DNA of 64,000 nucleotides from CAWIHS01 sp963836005 (GCA_963836005.1 CAWIHS010000002.1:930001-994000), one strand, 5' to 3'. Shown: positions 44,112 to 54,000, numbered from the stretch's first letter. Numbers and translations: made by a program. Notes: generated by a model from the letters alone, not told the origin.

Positions 44112-44765
44112 ATGCAGATTCGAGCAGAAAAATTACGCAATGATCTGAAAAAAAGGCAATTGCCGATGTATCTGCTCTGTGGAGAAGAACCTCTGCAGCA
44201 TAAAGAAACATTGGATATGCTGCGAAAAGCAGCACACTATTATGGCTATACAGACCGAGAAGTCTATACGGCTGAAACAGGGTTTGACTGGGACACGCTG
44301 TTAAATTCAGCCAATACCCTGTCTCTGTTTGCCGGTAAAAGGCTGCTCGAATTATTTCTGCCATCGGGTAAACCCGGTGACAAGGGCGGCAAAGCGCTAT
44401 TGAGCTATTGCGAACACCCGCCTGAAGATACTATGCTGCTTATTGTGATTGCAGGAAAGCTTGATGCCGCTGCGAAAAAATCCAGATGGTATAAAGCCCT
44501 GGATAAAACAGGCGGCATCATACAGGTCTGGCCGATTGAGGGTCAACAGCTCAATGGCTGGTTGAACCGGCGTCTGCAGGCCAAAGGTTTGAAGTTACCG
44601 CAGGAAGCTGTTCAGCTTATCAATGATCGGGTTGAAGGTAATTTACTGGCGGCAGATCAGGAAATTGAAAAACTCAGTCTGCTCTTTTCTGCCTGTCCTG
44701 AGCCGGCAGACAGCCCTGAGCTAATTGGCAACAGCCCTGAGCAGCAAACTGACAAACAGCCCTGA
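44112..44765 (+). CDS. holA: DNA polymerase III delta subunit HolA, N-terminal part (frame 0)
   Basis: 217 residues covering domains I and II of the clamp-loader delta subunit: LPMYLLCGEEPLQHKETLDMLRKAA, TLSLFAGKRLLELFLPSGKPG, GGIIQVWPIEGQQLNGWLNRRL and GNLLAADQEIEKLSLLF. It then enters an SPE-repeat linker and stops at TGA 44763-44765, directly after CCC. The rest of HolA continues in the +1 frame (next entry). delta is essential, so either the ribosome shifts +1 at CCC-TGA, two polypeptides are made, the gene is dead and replaced elsewhere, or a base is wrong. With the shift the product would be about 385 residues (E. coli 343). Confidence 0.85.
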   Translation: MQIRAEKLRNDLKKRQLPMYLLCGEEPLQHKETLDMLRKAAHYYGYTDREVYTAETGFDWDTLLNSANTLSLFAGKRLLELFLPSGKPGDKGGKALLSYCEHPPEDTMLLIVIAGKLDAAAKKSRWYKALDKTGGIIQVWPIEGQQLNGWLNRRLQAKGLKLPQEAVQLINDRVEGNLLAADQEIEKLSLLFSACPEPADSPELIGNSPEQQTDKQP

Positions 44766-44803
44766 GCGCACAAACAGCCCTGAGCGCACAAACAGCCCTG
44801 AGC
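44710..44803 (+). repeat. Five 12-base repeats in holA linker
   Basis: ACAGCCCTGAGC occurs at 44710, 44731, 44756, 44774 and 44792. Spacings are 21, 25, 18 and 18; the single non-multiple of three (25) is what changes the reading frame. In frame they encode NSPE-type blocks. Confidence 0.9.
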
Positions 44804-45270
44804 TTGAAAAAAGTTACACCACGGAGCAAAAAAATGAGCTGAAACTGGATTATGCTCAGGTTGCAGCGGCAGTTTTTGACAGCGCCAGATATAATGTCTT
44901 TGAGCTTTTTGACACCGCCCTGTCTGGAGATATAAGACGCGCCGCGAGGATGTTGACCGGCTTGCAGCATGAAGGCACGGCCATTATGTTGATTCTGGCC
45001 CTGGCTGCCAAAGAAATTCGTATGCTGTGCAAAATGTCGCTGCTTACGCAACAGCAGGGTTTAGAACCTGCGCTCAAGTCGCAATATTATTATCCCAAAC
45101 GACGGGGATTGATTGCTGATGCACTACAGCATTCTACACCTCATCACTGGCAGGATATATTGCAAAAATTGCTTGAGGCAGACAAAATGGCCAAAGGTAT
45201 GCTCAGCGGAAATCCCTGGGAAGTTATGCAGCTGGTATTGGCGGATGTAGCCAATAAACCTTATTTGTAA
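44725..45270 (+). CDS. holA: HolA, C-terminal part (+1 frame)
   Basis: This frame opens at TTG 44725 after a TAA, reads NSPERTNSPERTNSPEL, then domain III of delta: VAAAVFDSARYNVFELFDTAL, RRAARMLTGLQHEGTAIMLILALAAKEIRML and NPWEVMQLVLADV. Biologically it should be joined to the upstream frame-0 part; independent initiation at the TTG has no good ribosome site. The TAA stop (45268-45270) is formed by the first bases of a family B element (GTAACTATTCAGCG), so the original C-terminus may have been different. Confidence 0.8.
   Translation: MATALSSKLTNSPERTNSPERTNSPELEKSYTTEQKNELKLDYAQVAAAVFDSARYNVFELFDTALSGDIRRAARMLTGLQHEGTAIMLILALAAKEIRMLCKMSLLTQQQGLEPALKSQYYYPKRRGLIADALQHSTPHHWQDILQKLLEADKMAKGMLSGNPWEVMQLVLADVANKPYL
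44760..44765 (+). promoter_or_regulatory. Candidate +1 frameshift site CCC-TGA in holA
   Basis: In frame 0 the ribosome meets CCC (44760-44762) then TGA. A +1 slip of the Pro-tRNA to CCT (44761-44763) puts GAG next and enters exactly the frame encoding domain III. The layout resembles the prfB site (shift-prone codon followed by TGA), but there is no Shine-Dalgarno-like stimulator just upstream. Confidence 0.5.
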
Positions 45271-45639
45271 CTATTCAGCGTATTTTAGATTTATACGTAA
45301 GTTCTTGATATCAGGTGTTTGCGTAAGGCAGATAATTGCTCCTGTATAATCTGCATTCCCTACATGACCGCCATGGATGGTGGAAATGCATGCGAGAGGC
45401 AGGAGCCGAAGTCGTCCCTGTAGGTCAAGTGCATGTAGCATGGATGCCACATTCAAGCCTACGACATACATGGAAGTATAAGTGCCGTGGGAGGCAGGAA
45501 GCCGGGAACGACCATGGACGTATTTCCGCGTCTTCTGGGCAGGTGATTGCTCCATGCATAACCTGCATTTCCCACATCTATGTGGGTCAATAAATACCTG
45601 ACAGCGAGCACGATCTTATAGATACGCTGAGTAGTTCAC
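45267..45639. repeat. Long family B element, 373 bp
   Basis: Ends GTAACTATTCAGCGTATT and, inverted, ACTACTCAGCGTATC. Inner arms ATATCAGGTGTTTG and CTGTCAGGTATTTA. The core is extended and contains segments shared with the family A copy at 18315-18566 (CCACCATCCATGG region and GGCAGGAGCCGAAGTCGTCC). Fills the holA-proA gap; no gene. Its first bases form the holA stop codon. Confidence 0.75.
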
Positions 45640-45669
45640 CTGTCATTTAACTAACTACTGGAACATCAA

Positions 45670-46962
45670 ATGGATATTAAGCAATATATGGCTGATGTGG
45701 GGCAACGAGCCCGGCATGCTTCACGAACTTTGGCGAAAGCTGATACCAACCAGAAAAATCTGGCTCTGTCGGTAACTGCAGATTTGCTGGAATCCTCCTT
45801 GGACAGTCTGCTTGAGGAGAATGCCAGGGATCTGCAGGCTGGTAAGCAGCAGGGGCTGGATGATGCACTGCTGGATCGCCTGGCACTCAATGAAGAACGC
45901 ATCAGGGGAATGGCAGAAGGTTTACGGCAAATAGTGGCTTTACCCGATCCAATTGGTGAAATTTCAGATATGAACTATCGTCCGTCTGGTATTCAGGTCG
46001 GTAAAATGCGTGTTCCTCTGGGGGTCATCGGTATTATTTATGAATCACGCCCCAATGTTACAGCGGATGCGGCAGCACTCTGTCTGAAATCGGGTAATGC
46101 GGCCATCTTGCGCGGCGGCTCAGAAGCGCTTCATTCCAACCAGGCTATTGCCCGCTGTATTAAACAGGGACTGGAAAGTGCAGGTTTGCCTGTCGATGCA
46201 GTGCAGGTGATAGAAACCACTGATCGTGACGCTGTAGGTGAATTGATCACCATGCCGGCTTATGTTGATGTGATCGTACCTCGTGGCGGCAAGGGATTGA
46301 TTGAGCGTATCAGCGGCAGTGCCAAAGTACCGGTTATTAAACACCTGCATGGCATCTGCCATGTGTATATCGATAGTAAAGCGGACAGTCAAAAAGCCAT
46401 TGATATTGCCTATAATGCCAAGACCCACCGCTATGGTGTCTGTAATGCCATGGAAACACTGCTGGTTGACTTTGAGGCAGCGGAAGATATTTTAATCCAG
46501 CTGGCGATTAAATATGAGCAGGAAGGTGTGGAATTACGCTGCTGTGAGCAGAGTGCTGCGTTGCTGCAAAACGCTGTAAAAAACGGCCTGGCAAAGAGCT
46601 TTACAAAAATTGTTGCCGCCACTGATGAAGACTGGGACACTGAATATCTTGCGCCGGTATTATCCATCCGTATGGTTGATGGGCTGGATGCTGCTATCGA
46701 ACACCTTCATAAGCACAGTTCAGGTCATACCGAATCCATAGTTACCGAAGATTATAGCCGGGTTCGGCGATTTCTTGCCGAAGTAGACTCCAGCTCGGTG
46801 ATGGTTAATGCCTCGACCCGATTTGCTGATGGTTTCGAATATGGTTTAGGTGCTGAAATCGGTATCAGTACGGACAAGATTCATGTCAGAGGTCCAGTGG
46901 GGCTGGAAGGTCTTACTTCCCAGAAATATATTGTACTGGGTGATGGCCATATCAGAAAATAA
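45670..46962 (+). CDS. proA: Gamma-glutamyl phosphate reductase
   Basis: Second step of proline synthesis: NADPH reduction of glutamyl-5-phosphate. 430 residues; landmarks MRVPLGVIGIIYESRPNVTADAAALCLKSGNA, ILRGGSEA, VPRGGKGLIERI, KHLHGICHVY, catalytic-Cys region YGVCNAMETLLVD and the C-terminal RFADGFEYGLGAEIGISTDKIHVRGPVGLEGL. proB is not adjacent. nadD starts inside its last 20 bases. Confidence 0.96.
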   Translation: MDIKQYMADVGQRARHASRTLAKADTNQKNLALSVTADLLESSLDSLLEENARDLQAGKQQGLDDALLDRLALNEERIRGMAEGLRQIVALPDPIGEISDMNYRPSGIQVGKMRVPLGVIGIIYESRPNVTADAAALCLKSGNAAILRGGSEALHSNQAIARCIKQGLESAGLPVDAVQVIETTDRDAVGELITMPAYVDVIVPRGGKGLIERISGSAKVPVIKHLHGICHVYIDSKADSQKAIDIAYNAKTHRYGVCNAMETLLVDFEAAEDILIQLAIKYEQEGVELRCCEQSAALLQNAVKNGLAKSFTKIVAATDEDWDTEYLAPVLSIRMVDGLDAAIEHLHKHSSGHTESIVTEDYSRVRRFLAEVDSSSVMVNASTRFADGFEYGLGAEIGISTDKIHVRGPVGLEGLTSQKYIVLGDGHIRK

Positions 46963-47605
46963 GCCGCCGATCGGTATTTTTGGCGGGACCTTTGATCCTG
47001 TCCACTTTGGTCATTTACGTCCCGGTCTGGAAATGTGTGAGTCTCTGGGGATGGAACAGGTCCGTTTCATCCCTTCCTTTATTCCGCCGCATCGGGATGT
47101 TCCATCGACGCCTGTCAGGCTGCGCCTTGAAATGGTCAAACAGGCCATTGCCAGTGAACCTCGCTTTGTCCTTGATGAAAGGGAAATCCGACGCCGCGGT
47201 GCCTCCTATATGGTTGATACCCTGGCCAGCCTGCGTCTGGATTTCCCCGTGCATCCACTGTGTCTGTTACTTGGGATGGATGCTTTTGTGAATTTGCACC
47301 ATTGGCATGAATGGAAAAAATTGCTTGATTATGCCCATATTGTCGTGAGTCAGAGACCGGATAGTGATTTTTTTCAGCCATCAGTCTGGCCGCATGAAAT
47401 ACAAAGCCTTTACCTGCAGAATAAAGCTTTGCAGCGCGATGAATTGAGGCTTTTACGGCATGGAAAAATTCACTTTGAATGCGTTACGCAATTATCCATT
47501 TCGGCCACTGATATACGCGACAGATTGAAAAATAAGCGTTCAATCCGATATTTAGTCCCTGATGCGGTTTTAAATCTGATAGAATGTAACCATTTATATG
47601 AATAA
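46943..47605 (+). CDS. nadD: Nicotinate-nucleotide adenylyltransferase
   Basis: NAD biosynthesis enzyme converting NaMN to NaAD, 220 residues. Nucleotidyltransferase start PPIGIFGGTFDPVHFGHLRP (T/HxGH), LLLGMDAFVNLHHWHEW and the ending motif LSISATDIRDRLKNKRSIRYLVPDAV. The frame is open from 46850 inside proA; ATG 46943 gives the normal N-terminus and overlaps proA by 20 bases. Confidence 0.94.
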   Translation: MAISENKPPIGIFGGTFDPVHFGHLRPGLEMCESLGMEQVRFIPSFIPPHRDVPSTPVRLRLEMVKQAIASEPRFVLDEREIRRRGASYMVDTLASLRLDFPVHPLCLLLGMDAFVNLHHWHEWKKLLDYAHIVVSQRPDSDFFQPSVWPHEIQSLYLQNKALQRDELRLLRHGKIHFECVTQLSISATDIRDRLKNKRSIRYLVPDAVLNLIECNHLYE

Positions 47606-47780
47606 TCCAGTAACCCTGCAGTGTATTTTAATGATCATGATTGCTGTCCGCAAACATCTGAATGCAAGCATTCTTGCAGATCAGCAGATAGGCTGAATCG
47701 TTACAAAGTTGAGCTTATTTAAATAAGCTGCAGAGTTAATTTGACAAACGACAAATCAAACAGGATCAAGTAAATTATTG

Positions 47781-48134
47781 ATGAATATAGAAGAACTAAA
47801 AGCTCTGGCAGTAAATGCTGTTGAAGATCTAAAAGCATTTGATGTTAACCTGGTAGATATACAGGGCCGTAGCAGCATTACTGACGTACTGCTGTTTGCC
47901 AGTGGCCGTTCAGACAGACAGGTTAAGTCTATTGCCAATAATGTTGTAACTGAAGCGAAAAAAGCAGGGGTGAAGGTTTTTGGTGTTGAGGGATTAAATA
48001 CGGGTGAATGGGTACTGGTTGATCTGGGTGATATGGTGGTGCATATCATGCTCCCCCAGGTAAGGGATTATTATGGCATTGAACGAATTTGGGAAGTGGA
48101 TGACGAAAAAATTTCTTCTGCCGACGCGAAATAA
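47781..48134 (+). CDS. rsfS: Ribosomal silencing factor RsfS
   Basis: 117 residues; binds L14 (uL14) and blocks subunit joining under starvation. Family motifs: LKAFDVNLVDIQGRSSITDVLLFASGRSDRQVKSIA, GVEGLNTGEWVLVDLGDMVVHIMLPQVRDYYGIERIW. TTG 47778 precedes ATG 47781; I take the ATG. Usual position between nadD and rlmH, here with a 175-base gap before it and a repeat-like spacer after it. Confidence 0.94.
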   Translation: MNIEELKALAVNAVEDLKAFDVNLVDIQGRSSITDVLLFASGRSDRQVKSIANNVVTEAKKAGVKVFGVEGLNTGEWVLVDLGDMVVHIMLPQVRDYYGIERIWEVDDEKISSADAK

Positions 48135-48220
48135 TTAGCCGGCTCTCATGTCTGGTAACTTAACCTCAACTCTGTTCAGGGGACCGATTAAGTGTCCCTG
48201 CTCTGTAGTGAGATTGAAGG

Positions 48221-48290
48221 TGAGGGGCAGGGGTCCAAGTCGTCCATGTGGCTGAGTAAATACCTGATCCCTGATGCACCTTTTGGCTTA
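48221..48290. repeat. Possible degenerate repeat fragment
   Basis: AGTCGTCC followed by GAGTAAATACCTGATCCCTGATGC resembles the right inner part of the A/B elements (AAATACCTGACAGC). No matching left end is clear. Confidence 0.3.
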
Positions 48291-48308
48291 AAAATTAACC
48301 TGTGAACC

Positions 48309-48328
48309 AGCCCTTTGGGGGGCTTTTT
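48309..48328 (+). terminator. Rho-independent terminator after rsfS
   Basis: AGCCC and GGGCT pair around a short TTTGGG-type loop, followed immediately by five Ts. It lies between rsfS and rlmH, which suggests rlmH has its own promoter. Confidence 0.6.
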
Positions 48329-48378
48329 ACTGTTTTCGATGTTTATAATATGTGCTGCATGATATTGACTGAAAGATC

Positions 48379-48846
48379 ATGATCATTTATCTGCTCGCCG
48401 TTGGTAATAAAATGCCTGCATGGGTTAATACAGGCTATACTGAATATGCCAAACGTTTAAGCGGAGATTGCAGGCTGGAACTCATTGAAATAGCATCGTT
48501 GAAACGCACTAAAAATGCCAATCTGGACAGGATTAGATTGCTTGAAGGTGAAAAATTACTTGCTGCTATTCCTAAAAGCAGCAGGGTGGTGGCGCTGGAA
48601 GTGACAGGCAGATCATGGAGCACGGAACAATTGTCCAGAAGGCTGCATGAGTGGATGTCTGGCGGCCAGGACATTAGCCTGCTGGTGGGCGGGCCAGAAG
48701 GTCTGAGTGGCGAGTGTATCGCCAGAGCAGATGAGAAATGGTCTTTGTCTCCATTGACCCTGCCACATCCTCTGGTTAGAGTCCTGCTTAGTGAACAACT
48801 ATACCGGGCTTATAGTATCCTCAAGAACCATCCTTACCATCGTTGA
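48379..48846 (+). CDS. rlmH: 23S rRNA (pseudouridine1915-N3)-methyltransferase RlmH
   Basis: 155-residue SPOUT methyltransferase that methylates pseudouridine 1915 in helix 69 of assembled ribosomes. Opening IIYLLAVGNKMPAWVNTGYTEYAKRL, then VVALEVTGRSWSTEQL, LLVGGPEGLSGE (SAM-binding knot) and the ending LPHPLVRVLLSEQLYRAYSILKNHPYHR are all diagnostic. Length identical to E. coli RlmH. Confidence 0.96.
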   Translation: MIIYLLAVGNKMPAWVNTGYTEYAKRLSGDCRLELIEIASLKRTKNANLDRIRLLEGEKLLAAIPKSSRVVALEVTGRSWSTEQLSRRLHEWMSGGQDISLLVGGPEGLSGECIARADEKWSLSPLTLPHPLVRVLLSEQLYRAYSILKNHPYHR

Positions 48847-48904
48847 AATTTTCATCGTCTACACATCATCTTCCAGCCGGTCATCGTGAGAGTAAGAAGC
48901 CTGA

Positions 48905-49519
48905 ATGAGCATTGCATGGACAGGAGAGATGAACACGCATCCGCAATTACAACTCTATCTTGCTTCCTCTTCACCACGGCGTAAGGAACTCTTAATCCAG
49001 ATGGGTGTCTGTTTTTCAGTGGTTAAACAAAAGGTGCAGGAGATCCGTCATGCGGGTGAAACAGCGGAGGATTTTGTGACGCGTTTAGCACAGGAAAAAG
49101 CCATGGCGGGATATAAACAATGTGGAAGTCATCAACTGCCTGTGCTGGGAGCTGATACTATTATTGTTACTGATGAACAAATTCTGGGTAAACCTGAAAA
49201 TAGACAGCATGGCATCAGTATGTTAATGAGCCTCAGCGGCAGGACTCATCGGGTTATGACGGCTGTTGCTGTGCAGGATGGGCAAGAGCTGGAAACGGCT
49301 CTAAATATCAGTCAAGTCACTTTCGCTGTTCTGACACCTTTAATTTGCGAACATTACTGGGACACTGGTGAGCCCATTGATAAGGCCGGAGGATACGCAA
49401 TACAGGGCAGGGGAGCCCTGTTTATAAAACAACTGCAGGGAAGTTATTCAGGAGTAATGGGGTTACCCATTTATGAAACAGCCCTGGTATTGAAAAAATT
49501 TGACATTCATGTGCTTTAA
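48905..49519 (+). CDS. maf: Maf-family nucleotide pyrophosphatase
   Basis: House-cleaning pyrophosphatase acting on dTTP/UTP or modified nucleotides. 204 residues from ATG 48905 (196 from ATG 48929, which leaves the more typical start MNTHPQLQLYLASSSPRR but has AGGAG too close). Motifs: LASSSPRRKELL, VLGADTIIVTDEQILGKP, SGRTHRVMTAV, GEPIDKAGGYAIQGRGALFI and GSYSGVMGLP. Position before rng is common. Confidence 0.92.
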   Translation: MSIAWTGEMNTHPQLQLYLASSSPRRKELLIQMGVCFSVVKQKVQEIRHAGETAEDFVTRLAQEKAMAGYKQCGSHQLPVLGADTIIVTDEQILGKPENRQHGISMLMSLSGRTHRVMTAVAVQDGQELETALNISQVTFAVLTPLICEHYWDTGEPIDKAGGYAIQGRGALFIKQLQGSYSGVMGLPIYETALVLKKFDIHVL

Positions 49520-49557
49520 TAATCAATACAGTGAATAAGAATTAAAAGGAATTTCGG

Positions 49558-51015
49558 ATGAGCGATGAATTATTAATCAATGTTACCCCGCGGGAAACAC
49601 GTATTGCGACGATTGAAAACGGTATGCTGCAGGAAGTGATTATCGAGCGCGAAAGCAAACGAGGATTAGTGGGAAATATCTACAAAGGTAAGGTTAGTCG
49701 CGTCCTTCCGGGAATGCAGGCTGCCTTTCTGGAGATTGGTCTGGAACGAACGGCCTTTTTACATCTGTCGGATATTATGGTGGACGGCGGTAAAAATGAA
49801 GAATCCGAATTATCTATCAGTGATGTATTGAGGGAAGAGCAGGAACTGCTGGTTCAGGTTGCCAAAGACCCCATTGGCACAAAAGGTGCCCGACTCACTA
49901 CCCATATTACTATTCCTGCACGGTATCTGGTTTTGATGCCTAATTCCTCGCATATTGGTATTTCCCAAAAGCTTGAAGATGAATCAGAACGAGAACGGCT
50001 GAAAAAATCCATAAAAAAACTCATACCGGAAGTAGAAGGCGGCGGTTATATCGTCAGAACGGTTGCTGAAGGCATCTCCGAGGATGCGGTGAAAGCTGAT
50101 ATGGTGTTTTTGAAAAAGCTCTGGGAATCGATTCTGGAAAAAACCAAAAATGTCAAAACAGTTGCTCTGATCTATGAAGATCTGCCTCTGGTCATGAAAA
50201 TGATGCGCGACATCGCCGATAGTAATATTAATTCCATTCTGATTGATTCCCGCGAGACACATCAGAAAGTGCTTAAATTTGCCAGGAAATTTATTCCTTC
50301 GCTGGCACCCAGAATTGAATATTATACTGGTGAACGCCCCATCTTTGATCTCTATGGTGCTGAGGATGAAATTCAGCGGGCCCTGCAGAGCAAGATTCAG
50401 TTAAAATCAGGGGGGTATTTGATCATAGATCAAACTGAAGCCATGACGACTGTAGATATCAACACCGGAGCCTATGTCGGCACACGGAATCTTGAAGAAA
50501 CTATTTTCAAGACCAATCTGGAAGCAACTCAGGCTATTGTACGTCAATTGCGGCTGCGCAATTTAGGCGGCATTATCATTGTAGACTTCATTGATATGAA
50601 GGATCAGCAACACCGCCGCCAGGTGCTGCGGACATTTGAGAAAGCATTGGAGCGGGATCATGCCAAAACCTGTATTACTGAGGTCTCAGCTTTAGGTCTG
50701 GTGGAGATGACCCGCAAAAGGACACGGGAAAGCCTGGAGCATATTCTCTGTGAGCCTTGTCCTGTCTGCGGCGGCAAGGGCACGATAAAAACGGTAGAAA
50801 CAGTTGCGTTTGAAATTTTTCGGGAAATATTGCGTGAAGCCCGCCTGTTTGAAGCTAATAAATTATTGGTGCTCAGTTCTCCACAGGTTGGAGAATATAT
50901 GATGGATGAAGAGTCATCAGCCGTTGCAGAACTGGAATCATTTATGGGAAAGGTCATACAATTTCAAATTGATAATGAATATAGTCAGGAACAATATGAT
51001 GTGGTTCCCATGTAA
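49558..51015 (+). CDS. rng: Ribonuclease G
   Basis: Single-strand endoribonuclease for 16S rRNA 5'-end maturation and mRNA decay, 485 residues. S1 domain (about 38-125, GNIYKGKVSRVLPGMQAAFLEIG), RNase H-like fold, catalytic aspartates Asp300 (TTVDINTGAY) and Asp343 (IIVDFIDM), and zinc-link CEPCPVCGGKG. It lacks the long C-terminal scaffold of RNase E, so this is RNase G. Followed by yhdP as in many relatives. Confidence 0.95.
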   Translation: MSDELLINVTPRETRIATIENGMLQEVIIERESKRGLVGNIYKGKVSRVLPGMQAAFLEIGLERTAFLHLSDIMVDGGKNEESELSISDVLREEQELLVQVAKDPIGTKGARLTTHITIPARYLVLMPNSSHIGISQKLEDESERERLKKSIKKLIPEVEGGGYIVRTVAEGISEDAVKADMVFLKKLWESILEKTKNVKTVALIYEDLPLVMKMMRDIADSNINSILIDSRETHQKVLKFARKFIPSLAPRIEYYTGERPIFDLYGAEDEIQRALQSKIQLKSGGYLIIDQTEAMTTVDINTGAYVGTRNLEETIFKTNLEATQAIVRQLRLRNLGGIIIVDFIDMKDQQHRRQVLRTFEKALERDHAKTCITEVSALGLVEMTRKRTRESLEHILCEPCPVCGGKGTIKTVETVAFEIFREILREARLFEANKLLVLSSPQVGEYMMDEESSAVAELESFMGKVIQFQIDNEYSQEQYDVVPM

Positions 51016-51072
51016 GATGCTCTCAACCCGAAGACATTGCGACTGCATCGAGAGTGCAGGTTTTCAGCTTTA

Positions 51073-54000
51073 ATGGGTAACAGAATAACGACTGAAAAAC
51101 TGGCTGCTAATGATCCAGACAGTGATGTGAGCAAAGCCTGGAAAAAGTCCAATCTTCTGAGCAGAACGAGCTATTTTTTATGGCATTTGCATAAGAAACT
51201 GGTAATTGGTTTAATTGTGTTCTTGGCCCTGATTTTACTGGGTCTGAGAGGCAGTGCCTACTATATAGAATCCCACCCGGAAAATATTTCCGCACTGATT
51301 GAAACTGCAACTTCACTCAAAATCCGCTTTTCCGATATCGAGGTTAATGTTAACCCGTTGTTTCCAGCGCTGTATCTTAAAAATATTTCCATTCTCGATG
51401 ACTCTGAAAGTGAAATATTGCTTAAATTTGCTCAGGCAAAAATTGAGCTGAATGTGAGGCATTCCCTCTGGCAGGGACGGCCTGTGATCGAAGCATTCAA
51501 ACTGGATGGAATCAGTACCGTTATTCGCCGCGATGATGCAGGACGATTCTATATCGGTGATCTGCTCCTGTCTGACAGGTCGGCAGCAAACAATGATGAT
51601 TGGAATTTCAGCAAGGGCTTTTTGTCTTTTCTGGCGCAGCCGCTGATTCAAATAACTAACAGCGAATTTTATATTGTCGATCAACTCAACAAAATACCTG
51701 CAATGTTATTCCATGATCTCAATATCAAGCTGCAAAATCAGTCCAGCCGCCATCAACTTTCCGCCGCGGTCTCACTGAATAATACTGATACTCGAATAGA
51801 TTTCAGGCTTGATTTTAACGGTGATATGGAGAAGATAAACCATTGGGATGGAAGCATTTTTGCGGCAGTCAAATCTCTTGATGCAGTCACCTTCAGGCAC
51901 CTTATCGGTGAAAAAGTGCTCCAGGTCGAAAATTTTAGCCTCACAGATTTTGAACTGAATACTCAGGTGTGGGCCACTGTTTCACAGGGTTTACTGGACA
52001 CCATTCGAGGTGACATAAGTTTTCGGGACGCAAGTCTGTATCAGCTTGAGGAAGAACGCACTCTGGTGGTTGATGAATTATCAGGTAATATCTTCATTGA
52101 GCGGGGACTGAATCGTGAAAAACCTGTTCTGCAAAGTAAAGACTGGAATATTGATTTAAATAATATTCAATGTAAGGTGTATGCAGATGTTCTGTCGCTG
52201 CATCGCATAAACCTGCAATACAGCGCACCCCATCAATGCACTGAATGTAACAACATGAGCGCAGCAGCGCATGTATCGCCGCAGCTGCAGATCTATATTG
52301 ATTCTCTGGATTTTTCAAAAACGGCCCGATTGGTGCATTTTTTCTCTCCGATTGATTTTCATGATCAACTTTATCGAGTGTTAAAACCAAGAGGTCAGGT
52401 TAAAGACACTTATGCACTAGTGACTCTGGAATCATTATCCATGCCAATCGATATCACTGATTATCAAATGCAGGCTTCGCTCAGACACTTTGGCATCAAT
52501 GCGATGGCAAAAATACCTGAGGTACGCAATTTATCGGCTGATGTGCGCATAAACAGGCTATCAGGCTTTGTTGATATTGACAGTCATGACATGAAACTGC
52601 ATCTATCCACGCTGTTCAGGGATACATGGCCGATTACTGATTTAAGCGGTACCTTTGAATGGCAGAAAGATGATTCCGGCTGGCTGCTGCAGGGGAAGCA
52701 GCTGACAGCTGCTAATGAACATCTGAAAACGAAGACCGATGTGAATCTCTGGATACCGGAAACGGGTAACAAACGTGATATTTTCATGGAACTCAGTAGC
52801 TATTATAAGGATGCAGATCTGGCTTATACTTCTCATTATTTGCCGGTCGCGATCATGCAGGATTATCTGGTTCAATGGCTGGATAAATCCATCGTTTCCG
52901 GGACTGGAACCGATGGCGGAGCTATTTTTAGAGGCAGATTAGGCGGTTTTCCTTTTAAGGATAATTCCGGGGCTCTGGATATTGTCTTCAATACCAGGGA
53001 TGCGGTGCTGGATTATGTGAACGGCTGGCCAAAACTGGAGGATTTGCGCGCCAGAATACAATTTACCAGTCATGGAATGAAGGCTGAAGCTAGCCATGGC
53101 AAAATCCTTGCTGCGGTCAGCACGAATGCAGAAGTTGATATTAAAGATTTTAAACTTCCCGTATTGCACGTAACGGGGGATCTGACCGGCAAGGCTAACG
53201 ATGGCAGGATATTTTTACAGCAAAGCCAGCTGCTTTCTGATGCCATGCTGAAAGCCATTGATGCTCATGGGGACATCGGTATTAAGCTGGATTTAAGCAA
53301 ACCTTTGAAACAACCAGGGGCGGATGTCCGGGTTAGTGTCAGCTTAAAAAATGCGCAATATTTTCCGCTTGGCTTGAAGAAAAAGGCCGGGCTGATGGAT
53401 AAAGTCAACGGCGAGATTTTTGTGCATAATAAACAGATCAGCTCAGACAATTTGCAGGCAAGGCTAATGGGACAACCTGCAAAGCTGAAAATATCCACTT
53501 CAACGCCGGATGACAGCCAGCAGCCTCATGTCAATATCAAACTTGATTCCCATGCTTCTGTGCAAAAACTGCTTGAATATGAAGTTTTACCTGAAGGCCT
53601 AAATCCTGTGTGGAGCTATATTGACGGACAAGCAGCCGTTTTCGCTAATATCAGATTTTCTTATAACAAAAATGAAATTACTACTTTGATCAGCAGTGAT
53701 TTAAAGGGTGTCTCAAGCCGTTTGCCATTTCCCTTGAATAAGCATAAAACTGAGAGGAAGAAACTGAGCGTATCTCTTCTTATACAGCCGCTACGTGACT
53801 TAACATTGAAGCTGGATTATGCTCATCAAATAGCCGCTGCTCTGATGCTGGATAGCACGGTAGAACCAGCAAACCTGATAAAAGCTCATGTTGAGTTTGG
53901 TCCGGGTAATGTCCACCTGCCCAGCACGGAACAGGTTTTAATCACCGGGATGTTTGAAGACATCGAAGCGGGTGCATGGTTAGATATACTGGTTAATGAA

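Noticed and set aside
45336..45593. 85-codon frame in the long B element, similar to one at 18321-18518 in an A element (both contain HGWWKCMREAGAEVV)
   Set aside because: The likeness comes from the shared core DNA of the elements; the frames end differently, have no ribosome site and contain palindromic sequence, so coding is unlikely.
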